Of a stretch of DNA of 64,000 nucleotides, positions 26,175 to 37,853 are shown in pieces. The notes beneath the pieces were generated by a model that was not told the DNA's origin, did no database searches, and saw only the letters and a list, made by a program, of their open reading frames with translations. Position numbers and translations under genes: made by a program. The DNA is from Euborellia annulipes (Eukaryota > Arthropoda > Insecta > Dermaptera > Anisolabididae), in NCBI GenBank assembly GCA_023213315.1, contig JAKCPI010013906.1, positions 89,317 to 153,316 on the forward strand, in the 5' to 3' direction. How positions within the stretch are numbered: position 1 is the first letter of the stretch; each line of letters starts with the position of its first letter.

Positions 26175-28110
26175 TAATAATATCATATCAATTTTGTAAG
26201 AAACGATTCAAATTTTAAGGGAATAAAGTCCTTTTTTGGAATACCTGAGCTTATAACAATATTCAAAATTTTTATTTTTTATCGGGCTGCTTTATAATTT
26301 CATATTTTTACAATTCTATTTGAAGTATTTTGCTGTTGTTTGGAAGGATTAGCCGAGTCTTTTAGATAGGACAACGTTACTAGGAGTCACATTTAAAAAA
26401 AAATTTATTTTTCACTGTATCTTGAAAGTGGTAGAAAATAAAAAGAAACAAATTCTACGACATTCTTCGATCTACCAGTATTTTAATATTAGTAAATGAT
26501 GTCCAAATGATTAATAGAAAAGTTTCTTGAATGAGGTGGCGAATAACTAAGCAGGACAAGCTGCAGATTAAGGAACTGGGATTAAGGAATGTTAGCTCGT
26601 TCGTGTTCGAGAAATCTCCTCATCGAGATTGAAAAGTGCGAGATAATCTCACCCTCCAGTAACAGACACAAATGAATCAATTTCAATTCTTGAATGTTGG
26701 AATTTTTACGTGGATGAAATTTTATTTTCTTCTAAGTAATTCAACTTCAGCAACTTCAATTCTCAACTTGTTTCAATTTTATCACAGGAAATAATTTGCA
26801 AAATGTATGAGTACCTCTTTTAGATAAATATTATTATTTATTTATGAAAATGAGTCATCCTAAAAAAGATACATTCATTTACAACAAAAAGTGTATGTAG
26901 TACTATATATATATAATATATATATATATATTTGATCAATATATATATATATATATTTACCGTAAACCGAGAGTCCATATAGCCACTTCAAACCCACCCT
27001 CAAAGATACAAAAACATATCAAACTCAACAAAAGACGTCTTTTCGCAAAACACAAGAACACTTGGAACCTGGGCTTCGATCTTTCATCAGATCTGGCCGC
27101 ATATCCTTATGAACTGTTCACTGAATAAATCAACGAGAATATTTTTCATTTTAAGCTCTCTGTTTGGATCCTAAATTAAAAGAACAAATCAAGGCATCCT
27201 AACAAATCGAACTAGTTAAAAGATTAGAGTAGGCACATGAAACTAATAACAACAACTATCCAACAGAGGACTAAAATGAAACTATTCACGTTGGTTTCTC
27301 CACTATTAGATTCACGAGGAGGAGCTACAGGTTCAAAAAAAAATCCCTCTCGTTGGCATGGTGCACCCTCCACCCCTCTAGATTTAAATCTTTAAACTAC
27401 ATTCTAAAAAGCTAATTTAATCCACCCCCTTCAATATTCTTGCACCATGCATAATATACCTTTGTTCTGTTGACCCTCAGGAATCTGTAACAAAAAAGAA
27501 AAAAAAAAGAAATTAAAATCAGTTCATTTATATATTTTTGGATTTATAAGGGTATGTTTAGAGTTTAAAATATTCACCTCCTAAGGGGTTGACGGTCGCT
27601 CGAAGCTGCCTGGCAATCGTAGAGCTGATCCATCGACGCTCCCTTGCACTCGTAGAGATGATCCAGTTGATTGCACTAGTTGAACACTGAGCACTTAACA
27701 CTGAACACTGAACACAATTGCACTGGGGAAACACAAACCTGCAAAAGAGAAATTGTTTAAGAATCTATCCCTTAGAGGTCTAGCAATCTAGTGAAAATAA
27801 TTTTCCATTAGGATTTTATGAATTAAGTTTAAAGGAGTACGTCTCAGGGATTTATTTCCACCGGCCCTTCCCTGTGTTACACAGGCTGTGTATGATCCTG
27901 CCTATATTCGATATTAGACAAGGGCATTTATAAGGGGGGGGGGGGGGGCTAATGGGGCCCTGGCCCTTCCGTGTTTAAAATAAAGGATATCGACTGTAAA
28001 TGTAAGAGAAGATGATGTATGCGAAGATAAGTTTTCTCAGGTTGAGTCGCGAGTGATGTTGCGTAAATCAACATCACACGCGACTCAACCCGAGAAAACT
28101 TATCTTCGCA

Positions 28111-28143
<33 letters not shown>

Positions 28144-29490
28144 CACACTGAATTTGTCATTATAAAAATTGTTTCTATTATATTTTATTTGTTAAACTTT
28201 GAATCAAAAATCCTGGATTAATTTTCTTCAATGCAAATAATAAGTGTCTGTAACTAAATTGTACTAGAAAATCACACAATTAGAGACCAAAAGTTGAACA
28301 AATAAAATAAAAGAGAAAAAACTTTTTATTTATTATTGATGAGAATCAGTGGAATCCAATATATATATAAATGGGGGTATAAATTCATAAATGATTTTGA
28401 TAGATCCATTCTCTTCTCTTTCAAATTAGTAAATCATCTTTTATTTTAAATACCGGTATAAAAATTGATTTTTTCTAAAATATATATATACATGAGCATG
28501 TCAGCATTATAAATATTGGTTTAATATTTTTAAAAAGAAGCTTAAAAAGGGAAAAATATGAATATTATCTGATTCCAAAATGAAATCAAAACAATTTGGA
28601 AACTTTTTTTTATACATAAAAGGAAAAAATATTTAGGATTACAACTGCATCACAATAATTTCCTATAAATTAATAAAACATGGTATCTATTTAAATCAGA
28701 TTTAATTAAAAATCAAGTGTAAAATGAATTATATTAAAGTTTTATTACCTGTAATCTGACTAAATCTAAAGTAATCTGTCAGTCTGACTTGATAATTTAG
28801 AACACAGACTATATTTAAAATTCACTCACATTTAAGAAAATAATTAGAGAAATTAAAATAATGAAATACAATCAAGGATTTATAAAAGAATATAAATAAA
28901 TAAGAAATATGAAAAGAGATGAAAGGTTAACGGGGCAATTATTTCCCACATACACAAAAAATGATTTAATTTGTTAGAAATAAATATTACATAATAAAAT
29001 CATGCAAAATGGATTAGTTATCAAAAGAAATAATTAAATTTACCTTTGAACTGTGCTGAAATAAAGGATGAGATGGGCATTCACATGTTTACGACAAATC
29101 GCGACAAATTGACTTGGTCAGAGAAGCTGCCAAGATGGACGACCAACTCTTTGACAATTAAAATTTCTAAGAGGAAAAAAAATTTTTTTATAAAATAAAT
29201 TATTCTAACGTTAAAAAATAATTTAGAATAATTTTTTATATAGATTTTTAATTTTATTTTAATTAATTTTTCTAATTAAAAAAAAAAATTAATTTTAAAA
29301 AATTTGGGAAGGCGCCAGCGGCGCCTTTGGGGTTGGCGCGTCCATGCTGCCACGCCCGCCAGAAACGGCCCTGTCCATCCAGAGAACCGACCGAGAAAAA
29401 GAACAATTAGAATTAAACAAGATAAACTCACCGGTCCTGTATCGTCATGAATTAGTTATACTAATAGTTTGTTAAAATCAAATAAGATGG
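26175..29490. other. Long intron stretch without recognised gene
   Basis: AT-rich DNA with AT repeats (26902-26955), a short tandem CACTGAACA at 27690-27720, the hairpin at 28021-28109, and GC-rich islands at 27590-27680 and 29308-29390 (GGCGCCAGCGGCGCC). The two islands with their CCCTC/GAACC-type borders might be edges of an old retroelement, but no coding remnant is visible. Confidence 0.4.
28021..28109. repeat. Long hairpin next to (AT)n
   Basis: Arms GCGAAGATAAGTTTTCTC, then GGTTGAGTCGCG and GTGATGTTG, pair over about 40 bp with a loop of about 10 bases; (AT)n follows at 28110-28138. Confidence 0.75.
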
Positions 29491-29499
29491 AAAAAGGAA

Positions 29500-30245
29500 A
29501 CCGGAGCCTTCCTGGGAACAGCAGCCAGGTTAAATAAGAAACTTTATATTTCGTTGCTGACATTTCGGGTACTAGTCGCACTCATCCTCAGGGCAAGCAA
29601 AATTTAGTACAGATTACACGGTACTGGAAATTAATTTCATGTTTATACATGTACTTATCAATTTTCAGAACCTCATAACCTATACTAAATTTTGACAATT
29701 TTATAGTAAGGAAGAAAGAAAAGAGCGATTGCAGCTAATTTTATTTCGTTTATTTATCGCTTCAAGCCGACGTTTCGGTCAGATATGCGACCATAATCAG
29801 GGCTGAAGCGTGTCAACAAAATTCCTCAAAATGTCGAATGGCACAATCGGATAAAATATATATTTTTTTTCAATCTAACCTTGACTCGCATAGCCTGTTG
29901 GTCCTTATAAAATGGCAAAAAATATTTTATACGATTGTGCAATTCGACATTTTGAGGAATTTTGTTGACACGCTTCAGCCCTGATGATGGTCGTATCTGA
30001 CCGAAATGTCGGCTTGAAGCGATAAATAAACGAAATAAAATTAGCTGCAATCGCTCTTTTCATTCTTCCTTACTACAAGATCTACTCAGCTATCCTATCC
30101 ACCTCACTCTAATTTGACAATTTTGCTTGCCTTGAGGATAAGTGCGACTAGCACAGAAACGTCGTCAACGAAATATTTATATTTATAAGCTTTATAAGCT
30201 TTTTATTTATCCTGGCTACTGTTCCCGGGAAGGCTACCGTTTTCC
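29500..30245. mobile_element. Foldback element with a second foldback nested inside
   Basis: The outer arms (CTTCCTGGGAACAGCAGCCAGG at left; complement near 30222) enclose an inner near-perfect inverted repeat at 29712-30068 (arms begin GGAAGAAAGAAAAGAGCGAT). Right arms carry CTGATGA T GGTC..GACC GAAA (29981-30006) and TTGAGGA TA AGTGC..GCAC A GAAACG (30132-30161). The outer element shares its right flank with 63484-63545. Confidence 0.75.
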
Positions 30246-30329
30246 TTTTTCCAATTGAATATCTACAGCCATCCAACTCAAGAAGTTCTATGAAATAAAA
30301 TGTTTTTTATTTTATTTTATATTTTTCAG

Positions 30330-30620
30330 TTGACCTACTTAGCCTTTCTTCGGCTTTGGACGCTTTCGACGCTCATGGCCTTCGTGCTCAAAACGACAAA
30401 CTGCTGGATGTGCCAGATATGGTGGCAATTTTGGCAGCTCTCTATGAACGAATAGCCGCAGATAGTCCTGCGCTAGTAGCAGTTCCTGTTTGTCTAGATC
30501 TCGCTCTCAATTGGCTGCTCAATGTTTACGATTCACAACGAACAGGACAAATACGGGTTCTCAGTTTTAAAGTAGGCTTAGTACTACTATGTAAAGGACA
30601 CTTAGAAGAGAAATATCGAT
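30330..30620 (+). CDS. Dys: Dystrophin exon c: first and second EF-hand-like regions
   Basis: Acceptor TTTTTCAG, donor CGAT|GTAAGT, phase 1 in and out. The protein reads [18 protein letters not shown] through [20 protein letters not shown] to KGHLEEKYR. The segment [15 protein letters not shown] corresponds to the conserved YDTGRTGRIRVLSFK block of vertebrate dystrophin and utrophin. These EF-hand-like folds do not hold calcium in the vertebrate protein; they brace the WW domain for dystroglycan binding. Confidence 0.97.
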
Positions 30621-30685
30621 GTAAGTAAACATTTTACTCCAATAATATAATTGAGAAATTAAAATCTCGTTTTTTTTTTTGTTAG

Positions 30686-30870
30686 ATTTGTTTCGACTGG
30701 TGGCGGATCCAAACCGATTAGTGGACCAGAGGAAGCTTGGGTTGCTCCTGCATGATTGTATTCAAGTGCCAAGGCAGTTGGGCGAAGTAGCAGCCTTCGG
30801 GGGCAGTAACATCGAACCAAGTGTGCGTAGCTGCTTTGAAAAGGCGGGCAAAGATCGGCAAACAATTGAG
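30686..30870 (+). CDS. Dys: Dystrophin exon d: second EF-hand-like region
   Basis: It is separated from exon c by a 65-bp intron (acceptor GTTAG after a T tract). The donor is ATTGAG|GTATTA. The first two bases complete Tyr of KYRYLF. Conserved blocks are [18 protein letters not shown] and [14 protein letters not shown], hallmark dystrophin-family sequence. The exon ends in phase 0 after GKDRQTIE. Confidence 0.97.
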
Positions 30871-31344
30871 GTATTATCACCTTCTTATCAGCTAACAGAT
30901 AAGAATTTATCACCTCTTTTACAAACAATCATCTCTTGAGAAGAATCAGGATAATACAATATTTATTCTGTCATTTTCTTTTATAATGCTCGTGTCTAAA
31001 ATAAGGCTCCTACGATGCTTTTCTTAAACCAAAATGCACTTAATGTACAAAGGACTTATAACCACCGTGGCGTATCTAGAAATTTATTTTGCAGGGGGCT
31101 GATATATATCCGGAGGGTTTAGGGGGGGGATGGAAGGGGGTTTCATCATCCACCAGAAAATTTTTTAAATTTTATGTATCTAAAAGCATTTTTAGACCAT
31201 CTAATCAATCCTGAAATATTTTAGAATTGTGCTAAGATTCTAGATATTTTAGGGTTTCGGGGGGAGGGTGGAGGGGGAGGGGGGGAGTGCAGCCCCCATT
31301 AAATTAAATTGTTTATTTAATTTAATATCAATATTAGTCTTGCC

Positions 31345-31570
31345 CTTGGGCCATGGGTTGGCTCAGTGTTTGAGTTGACTTTCACATTCTTATTCTTCAG
31401 GCATTCCCTATCGTTAAGTTAGGGAAAAACGTTAAAATTTATAAGCAACTCTAGTGTCGAAATCGTTAAACGCATAGCGTTGAAACATGAGAACTCGAGT
31501 TCAAATCCAGTCAAGACCAAGAATTTTTTAAGTTTGAAAAATGATGAAAAAATTCCCGAGGATGGCTTTT
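31345..31570 (+). mobile_element. Possible second tRNA-like SINE
   Basis: GGGTTGGCTCAGTGTTTGAG resembles box A and ACTCGAGTTCAAATCCAGTC box B, 130 bases apart, so an insertion would separate them. An A/T-rich tail follows. A GGGGGG-rich degenerate MITE (31075-31310, GGCGTATCTAGAAATTT) lies just before. Confidence 0.4.
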
Positions 31571-31639
31571 TAAGTCATATGATCTATAACTGGGACGTAA
31601 TTCTGATTTCAAACTTAATTTTTTTTTTTAATTAAATAA

Positions 31640-32040
31640 AATTTGCTTATAATATTAAGGTAAAGGAGAAAGAGCAAAGTAGTAATATTAATTCAAGGTA
31701 TTTTTCTTTTCAATTATTATTATTGGAAGTTGTAGGCCAATGTAATTAAAAAATTAAAACATTTCTTAATATCTGGATTATTTATTTGAGCCAACGTAAT
31801 GCAAATGAACGTTTCGGTTTTTCTTTTGACTAAAAACTTTATCAGGGCTCACTTAATATCCAAGTTGTTTTGATCCTCAAAAAAAAATAGTGATTTTTAC
31901 AAACAGTTTATAAAATTAAAAAGATATTTCTGGAAAAATAGCAAAAGAATTATATAAATTTCATCAAATAATAAATTTATATATGTTATATATACATATA
32001 TTTCATTATTGGCTGACTCTTTAAAACTTTTTTTTATTTA
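31640..32040. other. Intron stretch with a single-arm hammerhead-like remnant
   Basis: The minus strand near 31807-31850 reads CCCTGATAAAGTTTTTAGTC...CCGAAACGTTC, the core shared by the foldback elements, without a visible partner arm. Otherwise AT-rich and featureless. Confidence 0.4.
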
Positions 32041-32097
32041 TTTTTCATTTCTAAAAAATTAATTATTTTAAGGTATTCATAATATGTGAATTTTCAG

Positions 32098-32240
32098 GCA
32101 ATACATTTTCTCAATTGGCTGCAACAAGAACCACAAAGCATGGTCTGGCTTCCAGTGCTGCATCGACTTTCCGCTGCAGAAACAGCAAAACACCAAGCAA
32201 AGTGCAACATCTGTAAAGAGTATCCAATCGTTGGATTTAG
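32098..32240 (+). CDS. Dys: Dystrophin exon e: linker and start of ZZ zinc finger
   Basis: Acceptor GAATTTTCAG, donor GATTTAG|GTATTT, phase 0 in and 2 out. The exon encodes [20 protein letters not shown], then [27 protein letters not shown] is the first zinc-binding Cys pair of the ZZ domain (Pfam ZZ type). Near identity to the vertebrate block makes the call secure. The following 773-bp intron holds the SINE and foldback element described below. Confidence 0.97.
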
Positions 32241-32464
32241 GTATTTAATCATCTTTTTAGTTAAGGGTATTTTATTTAAATAAATTATTTTATAAATATT
32301 TAAATTTGAGATATGCCCGTGACCAGTGGCTCAGAGAAAAGATATTATTTTCTCGTGCCTACGGTCCCGGGTTCGCTTCCCGTCCCAAGCGAGAAAAATT
32401 TATTTCATTTGAATTGGCTACCAATCATTTGAAATAAATAGGGATGGGGTATAAATGGTCTTAG

Positions 32465-32875
32465 GCTGAACGCACACCAATTGAGCAAAAACGTTTTCGG
32501 ACAAAACATTTTGTCTAGGAGCAAAACGTTTTGCTCAATGCCAACGCACACTGATATAGCAAAATGCTCAATGGCAAAACATTTTGTTCAATGAGGTCGT
32601 ATCATGCTCAATTGTGTTTTGCCCACGATCGTCAAAAACGGGTCAACGCACACCGAGGAGGCAAAACACAAGTGAGCATGATTCGACATCATTGAACAAA
32701 ATATTTTGCCATTGAGCGTTTTGCTCGTTCGGTGGAACGTGGAAGGTTGGAATTGCGCGCCGGAGTAATTCCACCCCTGACTCGTATGTATATCATAGGA
32801 GACTGGCCGCCGGTGTTGGCATTGAGCAAAACGTTTTGTCTGAAAACGTTTTTGCTCAATTGGTGTGCGTTCATC
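32465..32875. mobile_element. 411-bp foldback TIR element carrying a dystrophin exon fragment
   Basis: Ends GCTGAACGCACACCAATTGA and, in complement, GATGAACGCACACCAATTGA; flanked by CTTAG on both sides (32460-32464 and 32876-32880). Almost the whole element is palindromic, built of variants of GCAAAACGTTTTGCTCAATG. The right arm alone holds an extra segment, about 32730-32815, where the left arm has only about 12 bases. Within it, 32748-32813 matches 33462-33528 of dystrophin apart from one missing C. The superfamily is unassigned; a 5-bp target duplication with long arms does not settle it. Confidence 0.85.
32748..32813 (+). pseudogene. Captured copy of dystrophin exon g end, with donor site
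   Basis: It carries the last 36 of 37 corresponding exon bases (one C deleted in the GCGCC(C)GG stretch), the donor CTC|GTATGT, and 30 bases of the following intron. Same orientation as the gene, about 700 bp upstream of the source, inside the intron between exons e and f. Confidence 0.88.
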
Positions 32876-33013
32876 CTTAGATGCCGAAAAAGACCTTATA
32901 CAATTAAAAAAAAAAAAAAAAAAATTGAGATAACAAATTTTTGTAAAACTATAATGAAGAAACAAGTTTAAATTTCTAAACAAATATGATTTTAATATAT
33001 CTAAATTTTCCAG

Positions 33014-33125
33014 GTATCGTTGTTTGAAATGCTTCAATTTTGACATGTGTCAGAATTGTTTCTTCAGCGGACGAAAAGCGAAAAATCACAAACTTACTCA
33101 TCCGATGCAAGAATATTGCACAGCG
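33014..33125 (+). CDS. Dys: Dystrophin exon f: core of the ZZ zinc finger
   Basis: Acceptor TTTTCCAG; donor ACAGCG|GTAAGA. The first base completes Arg of FRYRC. The exon reads [19 protein letters not shown] and ends in MQEYCTA. Visible zinc ligands are CLKC, CQNC and the downstream histidines (NHKLTH). The ZZ domain stabilises the WW-dystroglycan contact. The exon ends in phase 0 before a short 83-bp intron. Confidence 0.97.
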
Positions 33126-33208
33126 GTAAGATTGACTTTTTATTATATCCAAGCTAAGAAAAAAAAATTTAATTATTAATGATATCTTTCTAATAAATAT
33201 TTCTGTAG

Positions 33209-33498
33209 ACGACATCGGGCGAGGATGTCCGAGATTTTACACGTGCGCTACGCAACAAATTTAAATCAAAACGTTACTTCAAGAAACACCCACGGGTTGG
33301 TTATCTGCCAGTTCAGACGGTACTTGAAGGCGACGCACTTGAGAGTCCAGCACCATCACCACACCATCAACATCAACCGGGGGCACCCGCCTCAGCCGCG
33401 GCTCTCGCCTCGCATGATATGCACACCCGGCTTGAAATGTACGCATCGCGGCTCGCAGAGGTGGAATTGCGCGCCCGGAGTAATTCCACCCCTGACTC
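33209..33498 (+). CDS. Dys: Dystrophin exon g: post-ZZ region leading to syntrophin-binding segment
   Basis: Acceptor TTTCTGTAG; donor GACTC|GTATGT, phase 0 in and 2 out. The exon encodes [38 protein letters not shown], a His/Pro/Ala-rich insert ([14 protein letters not shown]), then [16 protein letters not shown] and RSNSTPDS. The first part is near-invariant in the family; the His/Ala insert replaces the vertebrate linker. A frameshifted copy of the last 37 exon bases plus 30 intron bases lies upstream at 32748-32813. Confidence 0.96.
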
Positions 33499-35117
33499 GT
33501 ATGTATATCATAGGAGACTGGCCGCCGGGGGAAACATCAACAGCCCCCGACTCCCGTCTTCTTGTGTGCCTTGTCTTCTTGTGTTGGTAGAACGAGGACT
33601 ACTACATCACACACCCACAAGCTTCTTCTTTCTTATTTATATCAAACTTCTTATACACAATATTAACGTTAAATTTCTTATTACATTCGGTGATTTTTTT
33701 TAATTTTAAACAAGAAAACACAAATTTTGTTGTATTTTTCCAAGTTGAAATGAGTTTTTTGAAATTGGACGAAGGCTTGTTGGAAGCGTCTCTAGTATTC
33801 AATTTTGAACTCAAATTTCTATACTGTATCACTCTAAAAATTTCATAGGCCATTTATGCTTCATTTAGGCCCTATAAATATAACTGATAAGAAAAAATAC
33901 AGTTAATAAAAAGAGCCTCTGCTCACCCTCCCCATGTGATCGCTAGTGCATATTGTTATTATTATTAGTTACGGCACTTCGGGAGGCAAAGCTGATCGCA
34001 TGTTTTTGCCGATAAGATGGCGTTAGGGGTCTTAAAAAATTTAGCCAAAAAGCCTGACTATTTGAAAATTTGCCAACAGATGGCAGGATGGTAGAGCTAT
34101 ATTTAATCTCATGTATTTGTTTCATTCTCGCTGTTGAATAGTTTATAAATATTTATTAATCTATTATATATCTTTTATAACAGCATAAAAATATATAAAT
34201 ATAGGATTATAAGTGATCTGATAATGCCTGTGGTTAGACTGCCATCTTTTGCAAAAGTGCTGAACAAATAGTCTTAGCCTTTAATTTTTAAATAAATTCG
34301 AAATTTATTTTTCTCTGTGTCCCCACTTTATTTAATTATTATAGGTTGGATATTAAAGATTTTTACATTTTTAGATTTATAAAAAAAATTGCAATTTTTA
34401 TGATAGTTTTATTTTGCATTTTCTATAAATATAAAAAAATATTTTTTAATTAATCGTAATTAAAAAAAAACATTCTATTATGTAAAATCCTCACGAATTT
34501 AAATCATTTTAAAAAAAACCGCATAAGAAAATACTTTAAAATGCCTCACTAGTTTCGGACTAAAGATTCAATGGGGCCTCCTGAAGCCCCTTAATAATTA
34601 CCATTTTTTAATAAATTAACTACGATAATAGGTAAATAGGCATCGAAGTTGATGTCTTTTTTCAACTTTTGACTGTATGCTGTATTTATCATCACCCAAT
34701 GATTTTTGTTGAAATTTTTTGGTCTTTTTGTCTGTCTCACCATTTTTGACCAACAAATAGACATTTTTCCATTTCTTGTTTATATTTAAAAGTATCCTTG
34801 TATATATTTTAAGATTATTCGTTAATATTGTATCGTAAGAAGACAATGTGGTGATCACATCTTTTTAGATAATGAAACTTTTGACCTGAACACATTCTTT
34901 AGACTTCTCAAGATAATTTAGAAGCCATGAACGTCTAATTAAATTGATTTTAATTTTTCACTCCCAATGAGCTAAGGTAGGAGAAAGCCCTAGTTACCCT
35001 TATATATTTTTTGTTTGATATATTAGGAAAAACATATTTAAAAAAATTTCTTTGGTCATTTTTTCATATATTCTCTGCCTTTCATTGTTTTTAAATGGAT
35101 ATAATTGAAACGTTATT

Positions 35118-35660
35118 GTAGATGCCTATAGTTTGAAGGTTTACTTTATATATGTATTATTCAGACATTCGCAATTTTAAATAAATATTATAAAATATTT
35201 AATATCCGAAAATTTTTATTAAGGACTGGGGAGTGTATTGCAAACATTAAAAGTTTCGGTCTTACAAAAAACCACCATCAAGCCCATTGTGTATTTTAGG
35301 CCTGATGATAGTTTTTTGTAAGACCTTAAGTGTTAATGTTTGCAATACAGTCGCCAGTCCTTAATAAAAATTTTCTGATATTAAATATATTTAAGCTGAA
35401 GAGAAGTTGCTGTTGATGTTATGGATTGGAAGAGAGCAAGTACGGGTGTAGCAAAGAGAGCATTTGGATGCCAAATGCCGAAAAGGATAGACGAATGAAA
35501 TTTTGTCCGAAACGTCTCCTTTTCGGCACATTTGGCATCCAAAGCCTCTCTTGCTACACCCGTACTTGCTCTCTTCCAATCCTTAAATATATTTATTATA
35601 TTTAAAATTCCGAAGATCTGAATAATACTGTTTATAAAGTAAACCTTCAAGTTATGGATT
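35118..35660. mobile_element. Composite foldback: two nested inverted repeats
   Basis: Outer arms TTTGAAGGTTTACTTTATA / its complement near 35640, then AAGGACTGGGGAGTGTATTG pairing with 35340-35365. Between the right-hand arms a second foldback (35420-35582; arms GGATTGGAAGAGAGCAAGTA) has inserted. The right arm of the first carries CCTGATGATAGTTTTTTGTA. Confidence 0.65.
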
Positions 35661-35861
35661 AATTAAATTTCTAAGGGAATTTGACAAATTGCACTATTTA
35701 TTGTTACTTTAATTATTTTAAAATTATAAGCTTATGAAAATTTTTTATTTTAATCTTTATTGGCGAAGATACTTTATAATAATCCATTTTCAAAGGAATG
35801 GATTTGATTTAAAAAAATTCTAGACGTCCCCCCAAACCACCGCCTAAACCCTTATTTATGG

Positions 35862-36585
35862 GGTTTTTAATTATAGTCCACATTTTGTATTAATTATTTA
35901 TTAAACATAAATACTGTACAATGTTTCGACTGCTTATTCTGCATTCGTTTTCATGGGGGGTGGGAGTACTGTACACTGGCTTCGACTCGAGTGAACTAAC
36001 CTCTAAGGGACCGTTACGTGCATTCTGTATACAATGTGGTCAACGGCATCTACATCTACAGTCATTCCTATGAAATTAGATACAAACTTCAACGCCATCT
36101 AACACACACATTCCCATAAAGTTAAACACAATCATCATAGCAAGTGTTTACATATAAAGCATGATGTTACAAAAAGGCCAAGGGCGTCCGGCGCATGCGT
36201 AGTGAAGAAGATCACATGCGCAGTAACGAAAAGGAAGCTTTTCCTTAAGGCACATGCGCCGGACATCCTCGGGTGCCCATGGACCCTTAATCAAACCTTA
36301 ATCAAACAGAACTATTGTGTCTAACTTTATGGGAATGTGTGTAGATGGCGTTGAAGTTTGTATCTAATTTCATAGGAATGACTGTAGATGTAGATGTCGC
36401 TGACCACGTTGTATATAAAATGCACGTAACCGTCCCTTGGAGGTTAGTTCACTTGAGTCGGAGCAAGTGTACAGTACTTGAAAACGAATGCAGAATAAGC
36501 AGCCGAAACTTTGTATAGTATTTATATTTTTAATAAATAATTAATAAACAAAATGTGATCTATAATTAAAAACTACCATAAAAAC
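35862..36585. mobile_element. Foldback element, long member of a three-copy family
   Basis: Ends TTTTTAATTATAGTCCACAT and complement; arms about 330 bp with GACTGCTTATTCTGCATTCG near the ends. The centre is CpG-rich (GCGCATGCGTAGTG / CACATGCGCAGTAACG). Shorter relatives are at 39003-39372 and 42851-43050. Confidence 0.75.
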
Positions 36586-37514
36586 CATAATAGAATTGAT
36601 TACTAAATTTCCAATAATATTTTCTTATTTTAAGATATTCCTGGCTTCGTTGAATATTCAGTAGTAAAACAAAATAAAAAATAATTACCACGACGGGCGC
36701 ACAATTTCATTCTTTATATTGATCTTTTTTTTCTGAATTGATTACAAACACAAGAAAAACAACAAACAAACCAACAGACAGACAGTTTTAGTCCTCGAGT
36801 TGTTGGTATTGTTGATGTAGCAAGTGTTTAAGTAGTAGAGTGTAATTTTTATTTTTTTTTAGTCTTGAATTAAATATTTTTTCTTTTTCTCTATCTCTCT
36901 GTCTCTGTCTCTCTTTCTCTCTTTTTCTTTTCATTTTTTGTCTGTGTAGCTATTTTCTGTTTAAAAAGATAATTAATATATCTAGTGTGAAGTTGTAGAA
37001 CAAAAATTGAATTGTTAAAATATTACTTAAACACTAATTTAATAAACACATGTGTTTTTATAAATAATCATCGATGTAAATTTTTTTTTTAACTCGATAT
37101 TAATTATTTGTAAAAAAAACGTCTCTTAGATTTTTTATAAGGATTGAAATCTTTAAGGATACTCTACGCTGATTTTTTGAACATTTCTTTTTGTAATTGG
37201 TTGAAGATTTTTATCTTTGAATTTGTCTTAAATTATTATAAAAACCAAATAAGTATTAATTACTATTTTGATAAAATTAATCTTTATAAGATCCTTATTT
37301 AAATATTTCATTTTTGGAATTTGTCAACAGACTTTTTATTTTTTCAAAATTTCAATTTTCATAAAAACTCTTAAAAATAGATTTTTTTTTAAAACTATTT
37401 TCAATTCCTTAATAAAAATCACATTTGAGGGGACTTTCTCTCAACAACTTATTTATTTTTAATGATTATGAATTTCTCACCGATCGTTGTCTTTGGGGGG
37501 CTGTTGCTCAGCAG

Positions 37515-37661
37515 GGACGATGAACATCAATTGATCGCTCAATATTGCCAATCATTGAACGGAGGCGCTGGAGCGGATGCTGCAGCTGTACCAAGAAGTC
37601 CTGTGCAGATAATGGCTGCTGTTGATGCAGAACAACGAGAAGAGCTTGAGGCTATGATCCG
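37515..37661 (+). CDS. Dys: Dystrophin exon h: syntrophin-binding region and start of coiled coil
   Basis: The first base completes Ser (TC+G), giving [18 protein letters not shown], a strongly conserved dystrophin motif. The exon continues [20 protein letters not shown] and ends AMI plus two bases of Arg (donor ATCCG|GTAAAC, phase 2). The start is a tandem NAGNAG acceptor, CTCAG at 37511 and CAG at 37514. I chose 37515 because it matches the conserved SDDEH junction; use of 37512 would add one Arg residue in frame. About 4 kb of intron precedes it. Confidence 0.94.
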
Positions 37662-37853
37662 GTAAACTTATATATTTAAAAATATGAATCCTTTGAATTC
37701 ATAGCCCACCAATCTGCTAAAGTATGTAATTGATTAGTTGGCTTTTTCAGTTTCAAAATATTTTCTTATGTGATATTTTAAGTTGACCGAGCAGAAGCTC
37801 GGTGGCTTTTTCTTTTTGAGAAAATTGGAAAAAACTAAAAAAGTAGATCAGTA

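Larger units (their letters stand above)
32313..32910 (+). mobile_element. tRNA-derived SINE split by the foldback element
   Basis: Head CCCGTGACCAGTGGCTCAGA with box B GGGTTCGCTTCCCGTCC, body to AAATGGTC. The SINE resumes after 32880 with ATGCCGAAAAAGACC and an A tract. Other family members read AAATGGCCTAAGATGCCGAA without a break, so the empty site is known and the insertion at 32460-32880 is directly seen. Confidence 0.85.
33499..37514 (+). other. 4-kb dystrophin intron between exons g and h
   Basis: Holds the composite foldback elements at 35118-36590. Positions 33530-35110 and 36600-37460 are AT-rich, with CT repeats near 36890-36930, and show nothing else I can name. Confidence 0.7.

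Noticed and set aside
32588..33046. 152-codon minus-strand frame
   Set aside because: It runs through the palindromic foldback, the captured exon fragment in antisense, a poly(A) tract and the antisense of a dystrophin exon; it is an artefact.
37268..37462. 64-codon plus-strand frame before dystrophin exon h
   Set aside because: Phe/Ile/Lys-rich translation of AT-rich intron DNA without splice support.
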